A stretch of 64,000 bases of DNA from Paenibacillus psychroresistens (GCF_009728935.1 NZ_CP034235.1:342501-406500), one strand, 5' to 3'; positions 18,978-28,324 are shown, numbered from the stretch's first letter. The notes: generated by a model from the sequence alone, not told the origin. Numbers and translations are program-made.

Positions 18978-20288
18978 GTGAATGAGAAATTCGATGCAAT
19001 CGTAGTTGGTGCGGGTCCTGCCGGAGCAGCTGCTGCAATGACGATGGCCAGAGCAGGATTAAGTGTAGTTCTATTAGAGCGGGGAGAATTCCCAGGTGCT
19101 AAGAATTTATTCGGCGGAGTGCTATACCGTAAGCAAATCGAGGAGTTTGTCCCAGAATTTTGGCTAGAAAAAAATGCTCCAATTGAGCGACATATCGTGG
19201 AACAGCGAATTTGGATGATGGGCAAGGAATCCATGGTGACTTTTGGACATCGCAATGAAGCGTTTAAAGAACCATTTAACAACTTTACCGGGTTACGAGT
19301 TAAATTCGATCAATGGTTTGCGAATAAAGCGGTTGAAGCGGGTGCGCTGCCGATTTATGAAACTGTGGCTTTAGCCCCTATCTATGAAGGGGATAAAGTT
19401 GTCGGAGTGAAAACAGATCGTGAAGATGGCGATTTGTATGCGGATGTTGTTGTCATTGCCGACGGAGTGAATTCGCTGCTAGGGAAAGCAATGGGGATTC
19501 ACAAGGAATGGAATCCTGATGAAGTTTCCTTGGTAATGAAAAACGTCATTTCGCTGCCGCGTGAGAAGATTGAAGATCGCTTCAACTTAGAAGGTGACGA
19601 AGGTGTAACCATCGAGTTTATGGGCGAAACTTCAAGAGGCATGGCTGGTATGGGTTTCTTATATACGAATAAAGATACGCTTTCCTTAGGAATTGGCGTT
19701 ATGGTCAATCACTTGCGTGACAAGAAGATTAAGCCCTACGAGCTGCTCGACTCGGTTAAGCAGCATCCGATGATTCGCAAGCTGATCCAAGGCGGCGAAA
19801 TGAAAGAATATGCGGGACATTTAATTCCAGAAGGCGGCTACAATTCAGTGCCCCCTCTTTCAGGTAATGGCTGGTGCGTTTGTGGAGATGCGGCGCAATT
19901 AGTCAACTTCGTACATCGCGAAGGAACGAACCTAGCGATGACTTCTGGAAAGCTGGCGGCAGATGCGATCATTAAAGCCAAAGCTGAAGGTGATTTCTCA
20001 GCAGCAAGCTTGAAGAGCTACGATGTATCGATTCGTGCCTCTTTTGTAATGAAGGATTTGAAGAAATATCGCGGCATGCATCAGATGCTAAAAGAAAATG
20101 ATCCGGACTTGCTGTTTAACCGCATGCCTCGAGCAGTCAACGAAGCGGCTTATAATATGTTCTTGGTGGACGGCGTGTCCAAAGCAGAGAAACAGAAGAA
20201 GGCAGTGAAGCTGATTAAGGAAGCTGCCGGCGGTACAGTAAACCTACTGAAATTAGGCTATAAGAGCTGGAGGTCGATGAACGGATGA
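18978..20288 (+). CDS. fixC: FixC-type FAD-dependent ETF:quinone oxidoreductase
   Basis: Flavoprotein of 436 residues. The dinucleotide-binding motif VVGAGPAGAAAAMTMARAG (near 10) and a second FAD motif around WCVCGDAAQLVNFVHREGTN (near 297) are as in FixC and ETF:quinone oxidoreductases. It lacks the C-terminal 4Fe-4S domain of the mitochondrial enzyme, which is supplied separately by FixX. Start is GTG 18978 after ACGAGGAGCGGG. It overlaps fixX by 4 bases (ATGA), so the two are translationally coupled. The membrane-quinone branch of bifurcation is inferred from family knowledge. Confidence 0.93.
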   Translation: MNEKFDAIVVGAGPAGAAAAMTMARAGLSVVLLERGEFPGAKNLFGGVLYRKQIEEFVPEFWLEKNAPIERHIVEQRIWMMGKESMVTFGHRNEAFKEPFNNFTGLRVKFDQWFANKAVEAGALPIYETVALAPIYEGDKVVGVKTDREDGDLYADVVVIADGVNSLLGKAMGIHKEWNPDEVSLVMKNVISLPREKIEDRFNLEGDEGVTIEFMGETSRGMAGMGFLYTNKDTLSLGIGVMVNHLRDKKIKPYELLDSVKQHPMIRKLIQGGEMKEYAGHLIPEGGYNSVPPLSGNGWCVCGDAAQLVNFVHREGTNLAMTSGKLAADAIIKAKAEGDFSAASLKSYDVSIRASFVMKDLKKYRGMHQMLKENDPDLLFNRMPRAVNEAAYNMFLVDGVSKAEKQKKAVKLIKEAAGGTVNLLKLGYKSWRSMNG

Positions 20289-20569
20289 GCGAAAGTATAA
20301 CAGACAAGTTATTCACGATTCGTTTCAAGTGTGATGATAAATCGCATTTAGTCATCAAGGAAGCAGATACCTGCGAGAAATGCGTTACGAAGGATTGTAA
20401 TTATTTCTGCCCTGCGGATGTGTACGATTGGAATTTGAAGCTGAAGACAACTACGGTTGCTTACGAAAATTGCATTGAATGCGGCACCTGCCGCATCGCT
20501 TGCCCACCTAATAATATTGAGTGGGTCTATCCAAAAGGCGGATATGGCATGACATACAAATACGGTTGA
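20285..20569 (+). CDS. fixX: Ferredoxin-like protein FixX
   Basis: Iron-sulfur protein of 94 residues. Cysteines cluster as CEKCVTKDCNYFCP and CIECGTCRIACPP, with the FixX ending GGYGMTYKYG. It works with FixC as the separate cluster domain of the ETF:quinone oxidoreductase. ATG 20285 overlaps the fixC stop. No nitrogen-fixation gene is in the window, so the low-potential electrons may serve another ferredoxin- or flavodoxin-dependent pathway. Confidence 0.93.
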   Translation: MSESITDKLFTIRFKCDDKSHLVIKEADTCEKCVTKDCNYFCPADVYDWNLKLKTTTVAYENCIECGTCRIACPPNNIEWVYPKGGYGMTYKYG

Positions 20570-20604
20570 GATTTAAAATTTACTAAACAGCTACATGTAA
20601 CTAT

Positions 20605-20648
20605 AGAAAACCCTACTTCCTCTTCCCGAGGATATAGGGTTTTCTTTG
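20605..20648 (+). terminator. Terminator of the fixABCX operon
   Basis: AGAAAACCCTA and TAGGGTTTTCT form a perfect stem around a longer loop, followed by TTG. The mirrored A and T tracts would let it work in both directions. Confidence 0.75.
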
Positions 20649-20782
20649 TGACAATACGACCTATTACTATTTTTTCCAGAAAAAGTTTATTTTCGCAACA
20701 AAGTAACCTTAATTACGTCCATATAAACAGGTAACCGATGCACAACATTTGAAGTAAAACGACTTGGAAGTGAGGTGTTATT

Positions 20783-21283
20783 ATGAAAAAGGTTATTATA
20801 GGACTAGCTTTTGGGCTAGTTATCGCGGTTGCCTTACTGGTTATTGCTTTTAATTCCAATAAATCTAATGAAACAAATAGCCCGGTAGACTACCTGGCAT
20901 CCTTACCTGTTAAATTACCTGAAGGTTGGAGAATGGACACTAGTCAAAAGGTAGTTTACAATTTCATAAATGCAAAAGGCGAGAATGGTGGATCTGTTAG
21001 TACAAGTCCATACGAAGATAGCTATGAATTCGGCAAGCCAAATCACAGCTCGATCATTGAAGATGAATATATAACAGTACCCTTAGGAAAATGCAGATTA
21101 ATCACACTTGATAGTGATAATGGTACTGCGGCATCCGGTATTACAGGCACACATAACGAATACTACGCTGTGCTGCCTCTAGCGGGAAAGATAACGTATA
21201 CCTTTAACTTCACTAAAAATGATAAGGAATTGCAGACTAAAGAGCAGTTTATCGAGATTTTGAAAAGCTTAAGTCTTAAATGA
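20783..21283 (+). CDS. Membrane-anchored protein of unknown function
   Basis: Protein of 166 residues, not recognised. A single hydrophobic segment (about 4-24) after MKK is a signal anchor. There is no lipobox cysteine. The rest is a hydrophilic extracytoplasmic domain with PEGWRMD and GTHNEYYAVLPL phrases, resembling small stress or lipoprotein-like domains. AGTGAGGTG precedes the ATG. It is monocistronic with a terminator, and lies 70 bases before an ECF sigma promoter. Confidence 0.6.
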   Translation: MKKVIIGLAFGLVIAVALLVIAFNSNKSNETNSPVDYLASLPVKLPEGWRMDTSQKVVYNFINAKGENGGSVSTSPYEDSYEFGKPNHSSIIEDEYITVPLGKCRLITLDSDNGTAASGITGTHNEYYAVLPLAGKITYTFNFTKNDKELQTKEQFIEILKSLSLK

Positions 21284-21293
21284 AGGCTAGATC

Positions 21294-21322
21294 AGAACCT
21301 TGAGATTCAGAAGGTTCTTTTT
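21294..21322 (+). terminator. Terminator
   Basis: AGAACCTT and AAGGTTCT form a perfect stem around a nine-base loop (GAGATTCAG), followed by TTTT. Confidence 0.85.
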
Positions 21323-21353
21323 CTTGCAGATGTAAGGATGGAATTTAGAAAAA

Positions 21354-21382
21354 GAAACTTTTTCCAGGTTTGTTTTGTCTAA
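21354..21382 (+). promoter_or_regulatory. ECF-type promoter upstream of the sigma factor gene
   Basis: GAAAC (21354-21358) as -35 and TGTCTAA (21376-21382) as -10, with the ECF spacing. This GAAAC/CGTC-like pattern is the one recognised by Bacillus ECF sigma factors and suggests positive autoregulation. Confidence 0.55.
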
Positions 21383-21397
21383 TGGTAAGAGGTGAGA

Positions 21398-21946
21398 ATG
21401 GTGGAAAAGGATTACTGGAAATATAGCGAGAGCATGAATTCCGAAAGCTTCCGTGATTTAATGCTGACTTATGGGCAGGACGTATGGAACTATGCTTTTT
21501 TTATGACCCGACAGGCTTACTTGGCAGATGATATTTCGCAGGATGTATTCTTCAAGGCTTATAGCAGCATTCAAACCTTTCGTGGGGAAGCATCGATTAA
21601 AACATGGCTTATTGCCATTACTAGAAATATAGCGATTAATTATCGGCGGTCTGCTTTCATGCGTAAAGTGATATTGGTTGAGCGAATTTTTTATAAAGAC
21701 AGCCATCCCTCAGCGGAAAATGAAGCATTAGGGTGCGGTCAGTCTCATCCTATTTGGGATGTTGTACTCAAGCTGCCGTTGAAATATCGTGAGGTATTGA
21801 TTTTGGATGCCAAATATGAGCTGACTATGAAAGAAATGTCTTCTGTTCTTGGTATATCTGAAGGGGCCGTCAAATCACGACTTTCTCGAGCACGTCAAAA
21901 GGTTGCAGCTATTTGGAAGGAGGAGCCGGAATATGAACAAGCCTAA
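21398..21946 (+). CDS. ECF-type RNA polymerase sigma factor
   Basis: Sigma-70 family protein of 182 residues. Region 2 includes the DDISQDVFFKAYSSIQTFRG segment (near 45-64) and KTWLIAITRNIAINYRR. Region 4 near the C-terminus has LPLKYREVLILDAKYELTMKEMSSVLGISEGAVKSRLSRAR. ATG 21398 is chosen, but GTG 21401 and GTG 21392 are also possible around the AGAGGTG site. It overlaps the following anti-sigma gene by 14 bases. The promoter at 21354 suggests autoregulation. Confidence 0.92.
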   Translation: MVEKDYWKYSESMNSESFRDLMLTYGQDVWNYAFFMTRQAYLADDISQDVFFKAYSSIQTFRGEASIKTWLIAITRNIAINYRRSAFMRKVILVERIFYKDSHPSAENEALGCGQSHPIWDVVLKLPLKYREVLILDAKYELTMKEMSSVLGISEGAVKSRLSRARQKVAAIWKEEPEYEQA

Positions 21947-23429
21947 ACCAGAGTGGTATACTCATCTTAAAGAGGATTCTTTTCAGGGCAAACCCTTTAA
22001 CATCGAGAAAGTACGCAAAGTGGAGCAGCGGGTGGCAGAATGGACGGCGGAAGCTGATAAGCGCGAACGCAAAAATAAATGGAAAATAGGATCATTTTCG
22101 TTAGCTATCTGTTTAGGTGTGCTAGTTTTCTCAGTCCTGTTCAATAGAGGTGGAGCAGATTGGTTAAAGGCGAAGGTCCAAACAACTATGGAAATTACTC
22201 AAACTGCGGAGCCTGTTGCGAGTGCAGTGCCTGATGCGAATGCTGAGCTGGTCCCCTTAACCGAAAGTGAAGATAAAAGAATCGCTGTATATGGTGAGCT
22301 AGATCCCGCCGACAGTGGGATGTTCAATAGCATCACAGTCAGGATTGATGATAAGACGAAGCGATTTGCTTGGAAAAGCACATCCTTTTCTTCTTTTTAT
22401 CCAGAAGCAACACTTACCAGCTTTGATGGTACGGATGAGAGAGTGATCATAATTTTGACCACTGCCCATGGGACGGGATTATCGAAAAAAGAAGCTCATG
22501 TGTTAAATATGGATTTCAGTGAAATCAAGGTCGCTGATCCTTTTGAGGAGCTCAAGCGATTTGTTCAAACCAAAACGTTGGTCAACTCAGCAGAAAAGCA
22601 CCAATACTCAATCACGGTTGCCGGTATAGAGCATTTATTTGAATATGCGGGTGCAGATGACGATACATGGTTTGATAAGGTTTATTTTGGAAATATAATC
22701 GATTATTACGTTGAAGATCATACCTTGATGGCTGAGGCTCCAGCCCAGGTCTCTCTCGGAAACTTTCCTGGCCATGTAAAAATGACTTACGCTTTGGAAG
22801 CTGGAGCTTTGCGGGTTGCTGCAATTAAGTGGATAGACGAAAAAGCACCTACACCTATTCCGGAAGCGAAACCTTCTACGATACCCATAAGAGCAGCTGG
22901 GAAAACGACATTCGGTGATCTGCAGATCGTCTCGAAAAGTAAAGAGACAATTGAGGCATTAGGAGCGCCAAGCTGTTTGGGTATAGCGAAGGATTTCTCC
23001 ATCAAAGGAGATTATCAGGTTTTATTCAAGAACAGCCAAGGCATAGAGTCAGTTGTTGCACCAAATGAGATGAAGCATATTATTTATCCCAACCAAGAGA
23101 CCATACCCATGAACAAGCTTTCCTTTAAAGAATTTGATTCACTCAGCTTCATTCCTACCTATACAGATTGTCATGGAATTCAGTTTTATCTGTATGGGGT
23201 AACTGCAAAGGGTGCTTTTCAGTTTGAATTTCAAACTAATGAAGACACCACAGATTCTTACTATATGGAACCAACATCAAAGCTTCAGGTTATCAATGAC
23301 CAATTAATTGTTGTAGGTGGTCGAGCTGCAGGGGATGTTGGCTATGCGCTTCGCTATATTTTTAAACCGGACCTCGCTGCAAAAACGATGGTACTTGTCA
23401 AAACAGAGAAAGTAATTGATAAAGGTTAG
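21933..23429 (+). CDS. Membrane-spanning anti-sigma factor
   Basis: Protein of 498 residues. A cytoplasmic charged N-terminus (about 1-50) contains a helical VRKVEQRVAEWTAEADKRE stretch. One membrane segment (about 52-70) follows, then an extracytoplasmic domain of over 400 residues that I do not recognise. Start ATG 21933 follows GGAAGGAGG inside the sigma gene. The overlap and topology are those of ECF anti-sigma factors, which hold the sigma factor at the membrane until an outside signal arrives. The large outer domain is the likely sensor. Confidence 0.75.
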   Translation: MNKPKPEWYTHLKEDSFQGKPFNIEKVRKVEQRVAEWTAEADKRERKNKWKIGSFSLAICLGVLVFSVLFNRGGADWLKAKVQTTMEITQTAEPVASAVPDANAELVPLTESEDKRIAVYGELDPADSGMFNSITVRIDDKTKRFAWKSTSFSSFYPEATLTSFDGTDERVIIILTTAHGTGLSKKEAHVLNMDFSEIKVADPFEELKRFVQTKTLVNSAEKHQYSITVAGIEHLFEYAGADDDTWFDKVYFGNIIDYYVEDHTLMAEAPAQVSLGNFPGHVKMTYALEAGALRVAAIKWIDEKAPTPIPEAKPSTIPIRAAGKTTFGDLQIVSKSKETIEALGAPSCLGIAKDFSIKGDYQVLFKNSQGIESVVAPNEMKHIIYPNQETIPMNKLSFKEFDSLSFIPTYTDCHGIQFYLYGVTAKGAFQFEFQTNEDTTDSYYMEPTSKLQVINDQLIVVGGRAAGDVGYALRYIFKPDLAAKTMVLVKTEKVIDKG

Positions 23430-23513
23430 CCTGCTGATTATAAGGGATTAAGCAAGCTGTAAGCAATTGAGCAAAAGTATGGTAAAATTAAAAAATAAGT
23501 TTGGAGGTAAACA

Positions 23514-23975
23514 ATGAACGATTTATTCGACGCTTTACTTACAGAGGATTTAACGCTTTTGATGGAGCTGCTGGAGGCTGGGTGTGATGTGAATGCTCAG
23601 GATGAAGAAGGAAGAACGGCATTGATCCAAGCGGCTTTATATAATAACGTTGAGGTTGTTCAGATCCTTATTGAGCATGGAGCTAATGTGAACACGCGGG
23701 ACTTTTTTAATGGATATGCGGCGTTGCATTTTGCAGCAAGGAATTCTTCGTTGGAGCTCATGCAGTTATTATTGAAGCATAAGGCGGAGGTAGATATTAA
23801 GGACATCAATGGAAATACACCACTATTAGTGGCTGTTATTAATGCAAACGGTAAAGCCGGAATCATCCAACAACTGCTGCTAAATGGCGCGGATAGAAAC
23901 ACTGCTAACAATCAAGGGGTCTCTCCACTAGAGTTGGCAAACACGATGGAAGCATCATTTTTGTTTTTGAAATAG
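23514..23975 (+). CDS. Ankyrin-repeat protein
   Basis: Protein of 153 residues made of about four ankyrin repeats. Repeated pattern: DVNAQDEEGRTALIQAALYN, ANVNTRDFFNGYAALHFAAR, EVDIKDINGNTPLLVAVI, DRNTANNQGVSPLELAN. There is no signal or membrane segment, so it is cytoplasmic. Ankyrin repeats bind other proteins and the partner is unknown. GGAGGT precedes the ATG. It lies alone between the anti-sigma gene and the convergent AraC gene. Confidence 0.9.
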   Translation: MNDLFDALLTEDLTLLMELLEAGCDVNAQDEEGRTALIQAALYNNVEVVQILIEHGANVNTRDFFNGYAALHFAARNSSLELMQLLLKHKAEVDIKDINGNTPLLVAVINANGKAGIIQQLLLNGADRNTANNQGVSPLELANTMEASFLFLK

Positions 23976-24075
23976 TTTAACAGATAATTAGGAATAATCT
24001 ATCCATTACTGGACGGGTTATTTTGTCTGTCTTGATAAATTTGTATATATTCGGAAGATTATATCTTGTAGAATA

Positions 24076-24936
24076 TCATGGTGTATTCCATTTTTTTTGT
24101 GATTCTTCTCTGTACTGGGTTGGGGTTTGAGCATAATGGATTTTGAATTGCTTGGCAAAATAAAAGGGGTTATTAAAGCCGGCTTCTGTAGCGATTTCCG
24201 AGATGTTTCGCGAGGTGAATTCCAAAAACCGGGCACCTTGCTGTAGCCTTAGCTTCATAAGTGTTTCGTTTATGGCTTCTCCAACTTGTTCCTTAAATAA
24301 ATGAGCTAAACGCGAAGGTGATAAGGATACCTGCTCGGCAAGCCAGGGCACTGATATAGGCCTATTAAGATGGGAAATAAGTAAATGCAGGATTGTTTCT
24401 ATGCGTGGATCTTTTCGCGAATGCGCAAGATCTTTTTGATTTTCCTGAGCAGCAAGCAGTAATATTTCTTCTAAAGCGTTTAAAACTAGTGGATCCTTAA
24501 GAGGGCCATTTGCTGTGTTCTCTTGTATTAAGCGTTGGAATGCTAAATGAATATGTCCTCTAACCGCAGCTTCATCTACAGTCAGCATTAACAGCTTCGA
24601 GGGTATAGTCGGATATTCCAGCCAAGGTATCCACTGCGGGCGAGGCAGAAAGTGAACCCAAAAGAATTCCCATGAGCTTGAGCTTGTTTCAGCGGTAGCA
24701 TAATGCTGTGGGATGCCAGGTGGAATAATCACTAACTGACCTGCACTGCAGGGGAGGATATAATCATCAACGCGAAAAGCTCCAGAACCATTAATGGTAT
24801 AAGTAAGCAGCCAATCCTGTCGACCATTGGAGCGATGCTGATGAAACCCATAAGGCTGGATAAAATGCCCGGAGAGTAATACTCCAGGAGGGAAGTGCAG
24901 GGCTTCAATAGCAGAATCGTATAGGAAGTTAACCAT
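24076..24936 (-). CDS. AraC-family transcriptional regulator
   Basis: Regulator of 286 residues. An N-terminal cupin-type sensing domain (about 15-130) carries FHQHRSNGRQDWLLTY and LVIIPPGIPQHY. The two AraC helix-turn-helix motifs are in the last 100 residues: ISVPWLAEQVSLSPSRLAHLFK and ISEIATEAGFNNPFYFAKQF. It is transcribed divergently from a phytanoyl-CoA dioxygenase-like gene with only 95 bases between, so that gene is its probable target. Sensors of this type often bind sugars or related small molecules. Confidence 0.9.
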   Translation of the reverse strand: MVNFLYDSAIEALHFPPGVLLSGHFIQPYGFHQHRSNGRQDWLLTYTINGSGAFRVDDYILPCSAGQLVIIPPGIPQHYATAETSSSSWEFFWVHFLPRPQWIPWLEYPTIPSKLLMLTVDEAAVRGHIHLAFQRLIQENTANGPLKDPLVLNALEEILLLAAQENQKDLAHSRKDPRIETILHLLISHLNRPISVPWLAEQVSLSPSRLAHLFKEQVGEAINETLMKLRLQQGARFLEFTSRNISEIATEAGFNNPFYFAKQFKIHYAQTPTQYREESQKKWNTP

Positions 24937-25031
24937 TCATTTCATTCCTCTCTTCTTAGCTTTATTTTACAATAGAGTTAGTTTAAATTCTACATAGGAC
25001 TGAGTTTATTGTAAAAGAAAGGATGAGTTGA

Positions 25032-25841
25032 GTGGGAAAATCGATACTTTCAAAAGAAGAAATCCAGCAGTTTAATGCAGATGGATATTTAGTTGTAAGA
25101 GGAGCTCTAAATCTAGTTGAAGTCGAAGAAATTAAATCAGCTTTTATGCAAATTCATGCTCAAGGGCGAGTAGATAAATACTTTGAACCCGTGAGTATGG
25201 AGGAGGCGCAAGGAGATATTCTTAAGGTTTACCCCCGCGTCATGCAAGCCCATTATTACAACGATACTTCACTTCACTATATGATTCATCCAAAAGTTAT
25301 TGGAATGGTTGGCGAATTGTTAGGTGAAGAGGCTTTCGGTACACAAAGTATGTTTTACTTTAAACCGCCTGGAGCAAAGGGCCAAGCGCTGCATCAGGAT
25401 AATTATTATCTGAAGGTAGAGCCTGGGACCTGTATTGCTGCATGGACCGCAATCGATTATTGTGATAGGGATAATGGCGGGATGATGGTGGTTCCTAAAT
25501 CTGGGGAGCTTGAAATCATCTGCCCAACTGTTGCGGATCCCAAGGTCTCTTTTACACAAGCGATTGTTCATGTTCCTAAAGGGATGAAAGCAATCGATGT
25601 TGTGATGGAGCCAGGAGATACCCTGTTTTTTAATGGAAAGGTTATTCATGGTTCAGGACCAAATCGGTCCAAGGATCGCTTCCGCCGAGCATTCATTTGT
25701 CATTATGTCGGTGCTTCTACTACCAAAATCGGCAGCTTTTTCAATAAACTTTATGGCGCAGACGGGGCAGTTGTTGAAAGAGAGGCAAATGAAATTACAG
25801 GTCCATGCGGAGATGAATTTGCTGGGTTATACGGGCATTAG
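25032..25841 (+). CDS. Phytanoyl-CoA dioxygenase (PhyH) family protein
   Basis: Fe(II)/2-oxoglutarate oxygenase-like protein of 269 residues. Iron ligands are visible as HQD (in LHQDNYY, near 119) and a distal His in GKVIHGSGPN (near 206). An Arg in NRSKDRFRRAF would bind 2-oxoglutarate. N-terminal QQFNADGYLVVRGAL is typical of PhyH. Start is GTG 25032 after AAAGGATG. The divergent AraC regulator beside it suggests substrate-induced catabolism. The actual substrate is unknown. Confidence 0.88.
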   Translation: MGKSILSKEEIQQFNADGYLVVRGALNLVEVEEIKSAFMQIHAQGRVDKYFEPVSMEEAQGDILKVYPRVMQAHYYNDTSLHYMIHPKVIGMVGELLGEEAFGTQSMFYFKPPGAKGQALHQDNYYLKVEPGTCIAAWTAIDYCDRDNGGMMVVPKSGELEIICPTVADPKVSFTQAIVHVPKGMKAIDVVMEPGDTLFFNGKVIHGSGPNRSKDRFRRAFICHYVGASTTKIGSFFNKLYGADGAVVEREANEITGPCGDEFAGLYGH

Positions 25842-25863
25842 TTAATATACTAATTTTGGAATG

Positions 25864-25897
25864 AAGCATTCATTGTTAAATTGATGGATGCTTTTTA
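25864..25897 (+). terminator. Terminator after the PhyH gene
   Basis: AAGCATTCAT and ATGGATGCTT pair with one G-T, followed by TTT. Confidence 0.7.
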
Positions 25898-25979
25898 AGT
25901 TTGGCCTATATTTTACACATGAAGAAAGCGGATTCATCACTAGTCTAACAGGCAGGAATTTACTATAATTAGATTATTA

Positions 25980-27089
25980 GGGGGTATTACTAGTTTTCAG
26001 TATGATGCAAATGGACTTCGGATTAAGAAAAGTTCAAGTACTAGCACCAAACGATATCAATACAATAATCAAGGTCAAATAATTGCGGAAATGGATGCCC
26101 AAAATAATGTTGTTGCTAACTATGTATGGGGATCTGGTCATCCTTTGGTGAAATCCCAAGGTAATCAGAACTACTATTATTTGTACAATGGTCATGGTGA
26201 TGTGGTTCAAATGATAGATTCAAATGATGGACACATCGTTAACCGCTATGATTATGACATATGGGGGAAAGTAATCAATCAAAGCGAAGAAGTGGCAAAT
26301 GATTTTAAATATGCAGGAGAACCTTTAGATGCAGAGACAGGTCTTTATTACCTGCGTGCAAGATATTACGATCCTCAAATTGGTAGATTTATTAATAAGG
26401 ATACGTATGAAGGGGATATAAAATATCCTTTAAGTTTGAATTTGTATACGTATGTGTATAATAATCCGTTGAAATATATTGATCCTACAGGACATTGGGG
26501 TCAGCCCAATAATGATTTTAAAGGTCCAATTGTAAATAGCGATGATGACCAATGGATATGGGATTCTGCTAATTTTTTAATTAACGAACCGTGGGCACCA
26601 ATGTCTCCAGGATCAATGAGAATTGCAGGTGTTCAAACAGGAAAAAAAGTTTGGTCGGCAGCAAAAAAATTATGGGTTTATATTAAGAATAGTGATGAAA
26701 AAGTAACAATAAAAATTGAACCGAAATTATATAAAAATACTATGAAAGAAGATTTACCCAGATCATTTACCAATCAAAAATTAAGATTTGTTGATGGTAA
26801 ATACAAGAATCAACAAGGTTATACTGCTGGTGGAACCTATGAATTTGTTATATCTGCTAATGGTCTTGTTACAATAGGTAAGGGTGGACATATTGATCTT
26901 GCATATGGTCAGGATGTGCTCTATGCAGGTGAAATTTCTTTTTCACAAAAAGGTTCATTTAAAGGTTGGAACAATAGGTCTGGACATTATCTGCCTGATG
27001 CAGCCGATGCAAGTAAATTTGTAGAAATTCTGAATAACTATGGTATAAAAGATTTAAATATGTCTAATTTTGCTGCTGCTTCTAAATAA
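25980..27089 (+). pseudogene. Orphan Rhs C-terminal tip 1 (5'-truncated, with variable toxin domain)
   Basis: The frame is open from about 25944, but Rhs homology begins near 25980 with GGITSFQYDANGLRIKK and no start codon or ribosome site. ATG 26091 is internal. The Rhs core follows (YNGHGDVVQMIDSNDG, then GLYYLRARYYDPQIGRF and YNNPLKYIDPTGHW), then a variable C-terminal domain of about 190 residues. That domain ends in a GGHIDLAYGQDVLYAGEI and NNRSGHYLP pattern seen in some polymorphic toxin tips, of unknown activity. In full Rhs proteins the core encapsulates the toxin. Here only the tip remains, as in displaced tips of an Rhs locus elsewhere. Base composition is clearly more AT-rich than the preceding genes. 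Confidence 0.75.
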
Positions 27090-27185
27090 TAAATTTATTT
27101 TAGAAGCCTTGGACTGGATAGGTATTAATAAATATAATAATATCTATCCAATCCTAATTTTATTAAAGAAGAAAGGGGTGGTCCT

Positions 27186-27782
27186 ATGAATATAGAAAAA
27201 TTTGTTAATAAGGTTCTATCTGAAGATCATGAATATGATGATAATTATAACAAAACCTTAGATGAAATATCTGAAAACAATGAGCTCTTAATACAATTAG
27301 CTGAGTTAATTGAAACAAAAGTTCATGTTTTCAATGTATCTAACGGAATGAAAGTAGAGGAAATATTATATGATATTGTAATTACAAGAGAAAAAAAAGT
27401 ACCTGAGTTTTACCCTATACTATTAAATATGATGTATCAAGAATATAGTTGTAATGTTTCATTTACTTATAAATATATTGATCAATTAATTTTTATTAAA
27501 AGTGATATAACTGAAGTTTTTCAGGATATTATTAAATATATAGAACCGAATGAAGCCACAAGTGCTTGCATTTCATTATTTGCCTTATATAGTCCGTTGG
27601 GTGAATTTAATAATTTCGACGAAAATTTAATTGTAGAGTATTTGAAAAAAATATTAGAGTCTTTGCGAATCAACAATAATCATGATTATTTAAAAAAAGC
27701 TGTAAAGAATCAATTGATTAACAAGATACAAAATATTAAATATGTTAACTATTTATCGCAATTTAAATTACTTTTAAATTAA
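27186..27782 (+). CDS. Probable immunity protein for Rhs tip 1
   Basis: Acidic, helical, cytoplasmic-looking protein of 198 residues with no recognised domain. It is very AT-rich with strong A/T-ending codon use, like tip 1. GAAAGGGGTGG precedes the ATG. It lies 96 bases downstream of the variable toxin end of the Rhs fragment and is followed by a terminator. Position, size and composition are those of Rhs immunity genes, so the immunity role is inferred from context only. Confidence 0.6.
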   Translation: MNIEKFVNKVLSEDHEYDDNYNKTLDEISENNELLIQLAELIETKVHVFNVSNGMKVEEILYDIVITREKKVPEFYPILLNMMYQEYSCNVSFTYKYIDQLIFIKSDITEVFQDIIKYIEPNEATSACISLFALYSPLGEFNNFDENLIVEYLKKILESLRINNNHDYLKKAVKNQLINKIQNIKYVNYLSQFKLLLN

Positions 27783-27848
27783 ACATAATTTTACAGTAAC
27801 ATAGTGAATCAATGCAAATATATTATGTTCCTTAATGGAACTTTAGTT

Positions 27849-27889
27849 AACCACAATGCGACTAACCCTCGTATTGTGGTTTTCTTTTT
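27849..27889 (+). terminator. Terminator of Rhs module 1 (copy A of a repeated terminator)
   Basis: AACCACAAT and ATTGTGGTT form a perfect stem around GCGACTAACCCTCGT, followed by TTCTTTTT. A nearly identical hairpin is at 33163-33206 after Rhs module 2. Confidence 0.85.
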
Positions 27890-27985
27890 ACTCCTCAACA
27901 ATTGCAACATTAATAAATTATGTTTAGCGCTACATGCACCATTAATTTACTAATACATAGAGTTAGTTTTACATTAAGAATGACT

Positions 27986-28030
27986 AAAACCTTGATCGAG
28001 TGTACATCACTTAATCAAGGTTTTCTTTTA
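27986..28030 (+). terminator. Second terminator-like hairpin downstream of Rhs module 1
   Basis: AAAACCTTGAT and ATCAAGGTTTT form a perfect 11-bp stem, followed by CTTTT. Between it and the recombinase gene, 28031-28324, I see no gene or clear element. Confidence 0.8.
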
Positions 28031-28324
28031 CCCTATATTTTCCTATTCATCGTGATATAGAACGCCCTAAAATCGAAGCTCATGCGCTAAAACAAGCATA
28101 AAAATGTATGTGATAGTGAACTGCGGAACCAATACCTCATGCACGTTAAAAATATAAATTCAAACATATGAGCATAAGTGCTTAATACGAGTACCACTCC
28201 TCATGTAAGTAAATATCAGAATGAAAAACGCACATCATGCAAGTAATTTGGAAAATTTCTCTTGTCAGCAAACGACCGTTCTCATACAATCTCACAGTAA
28301 CAGATTGCCAATATTACAGGCAAG

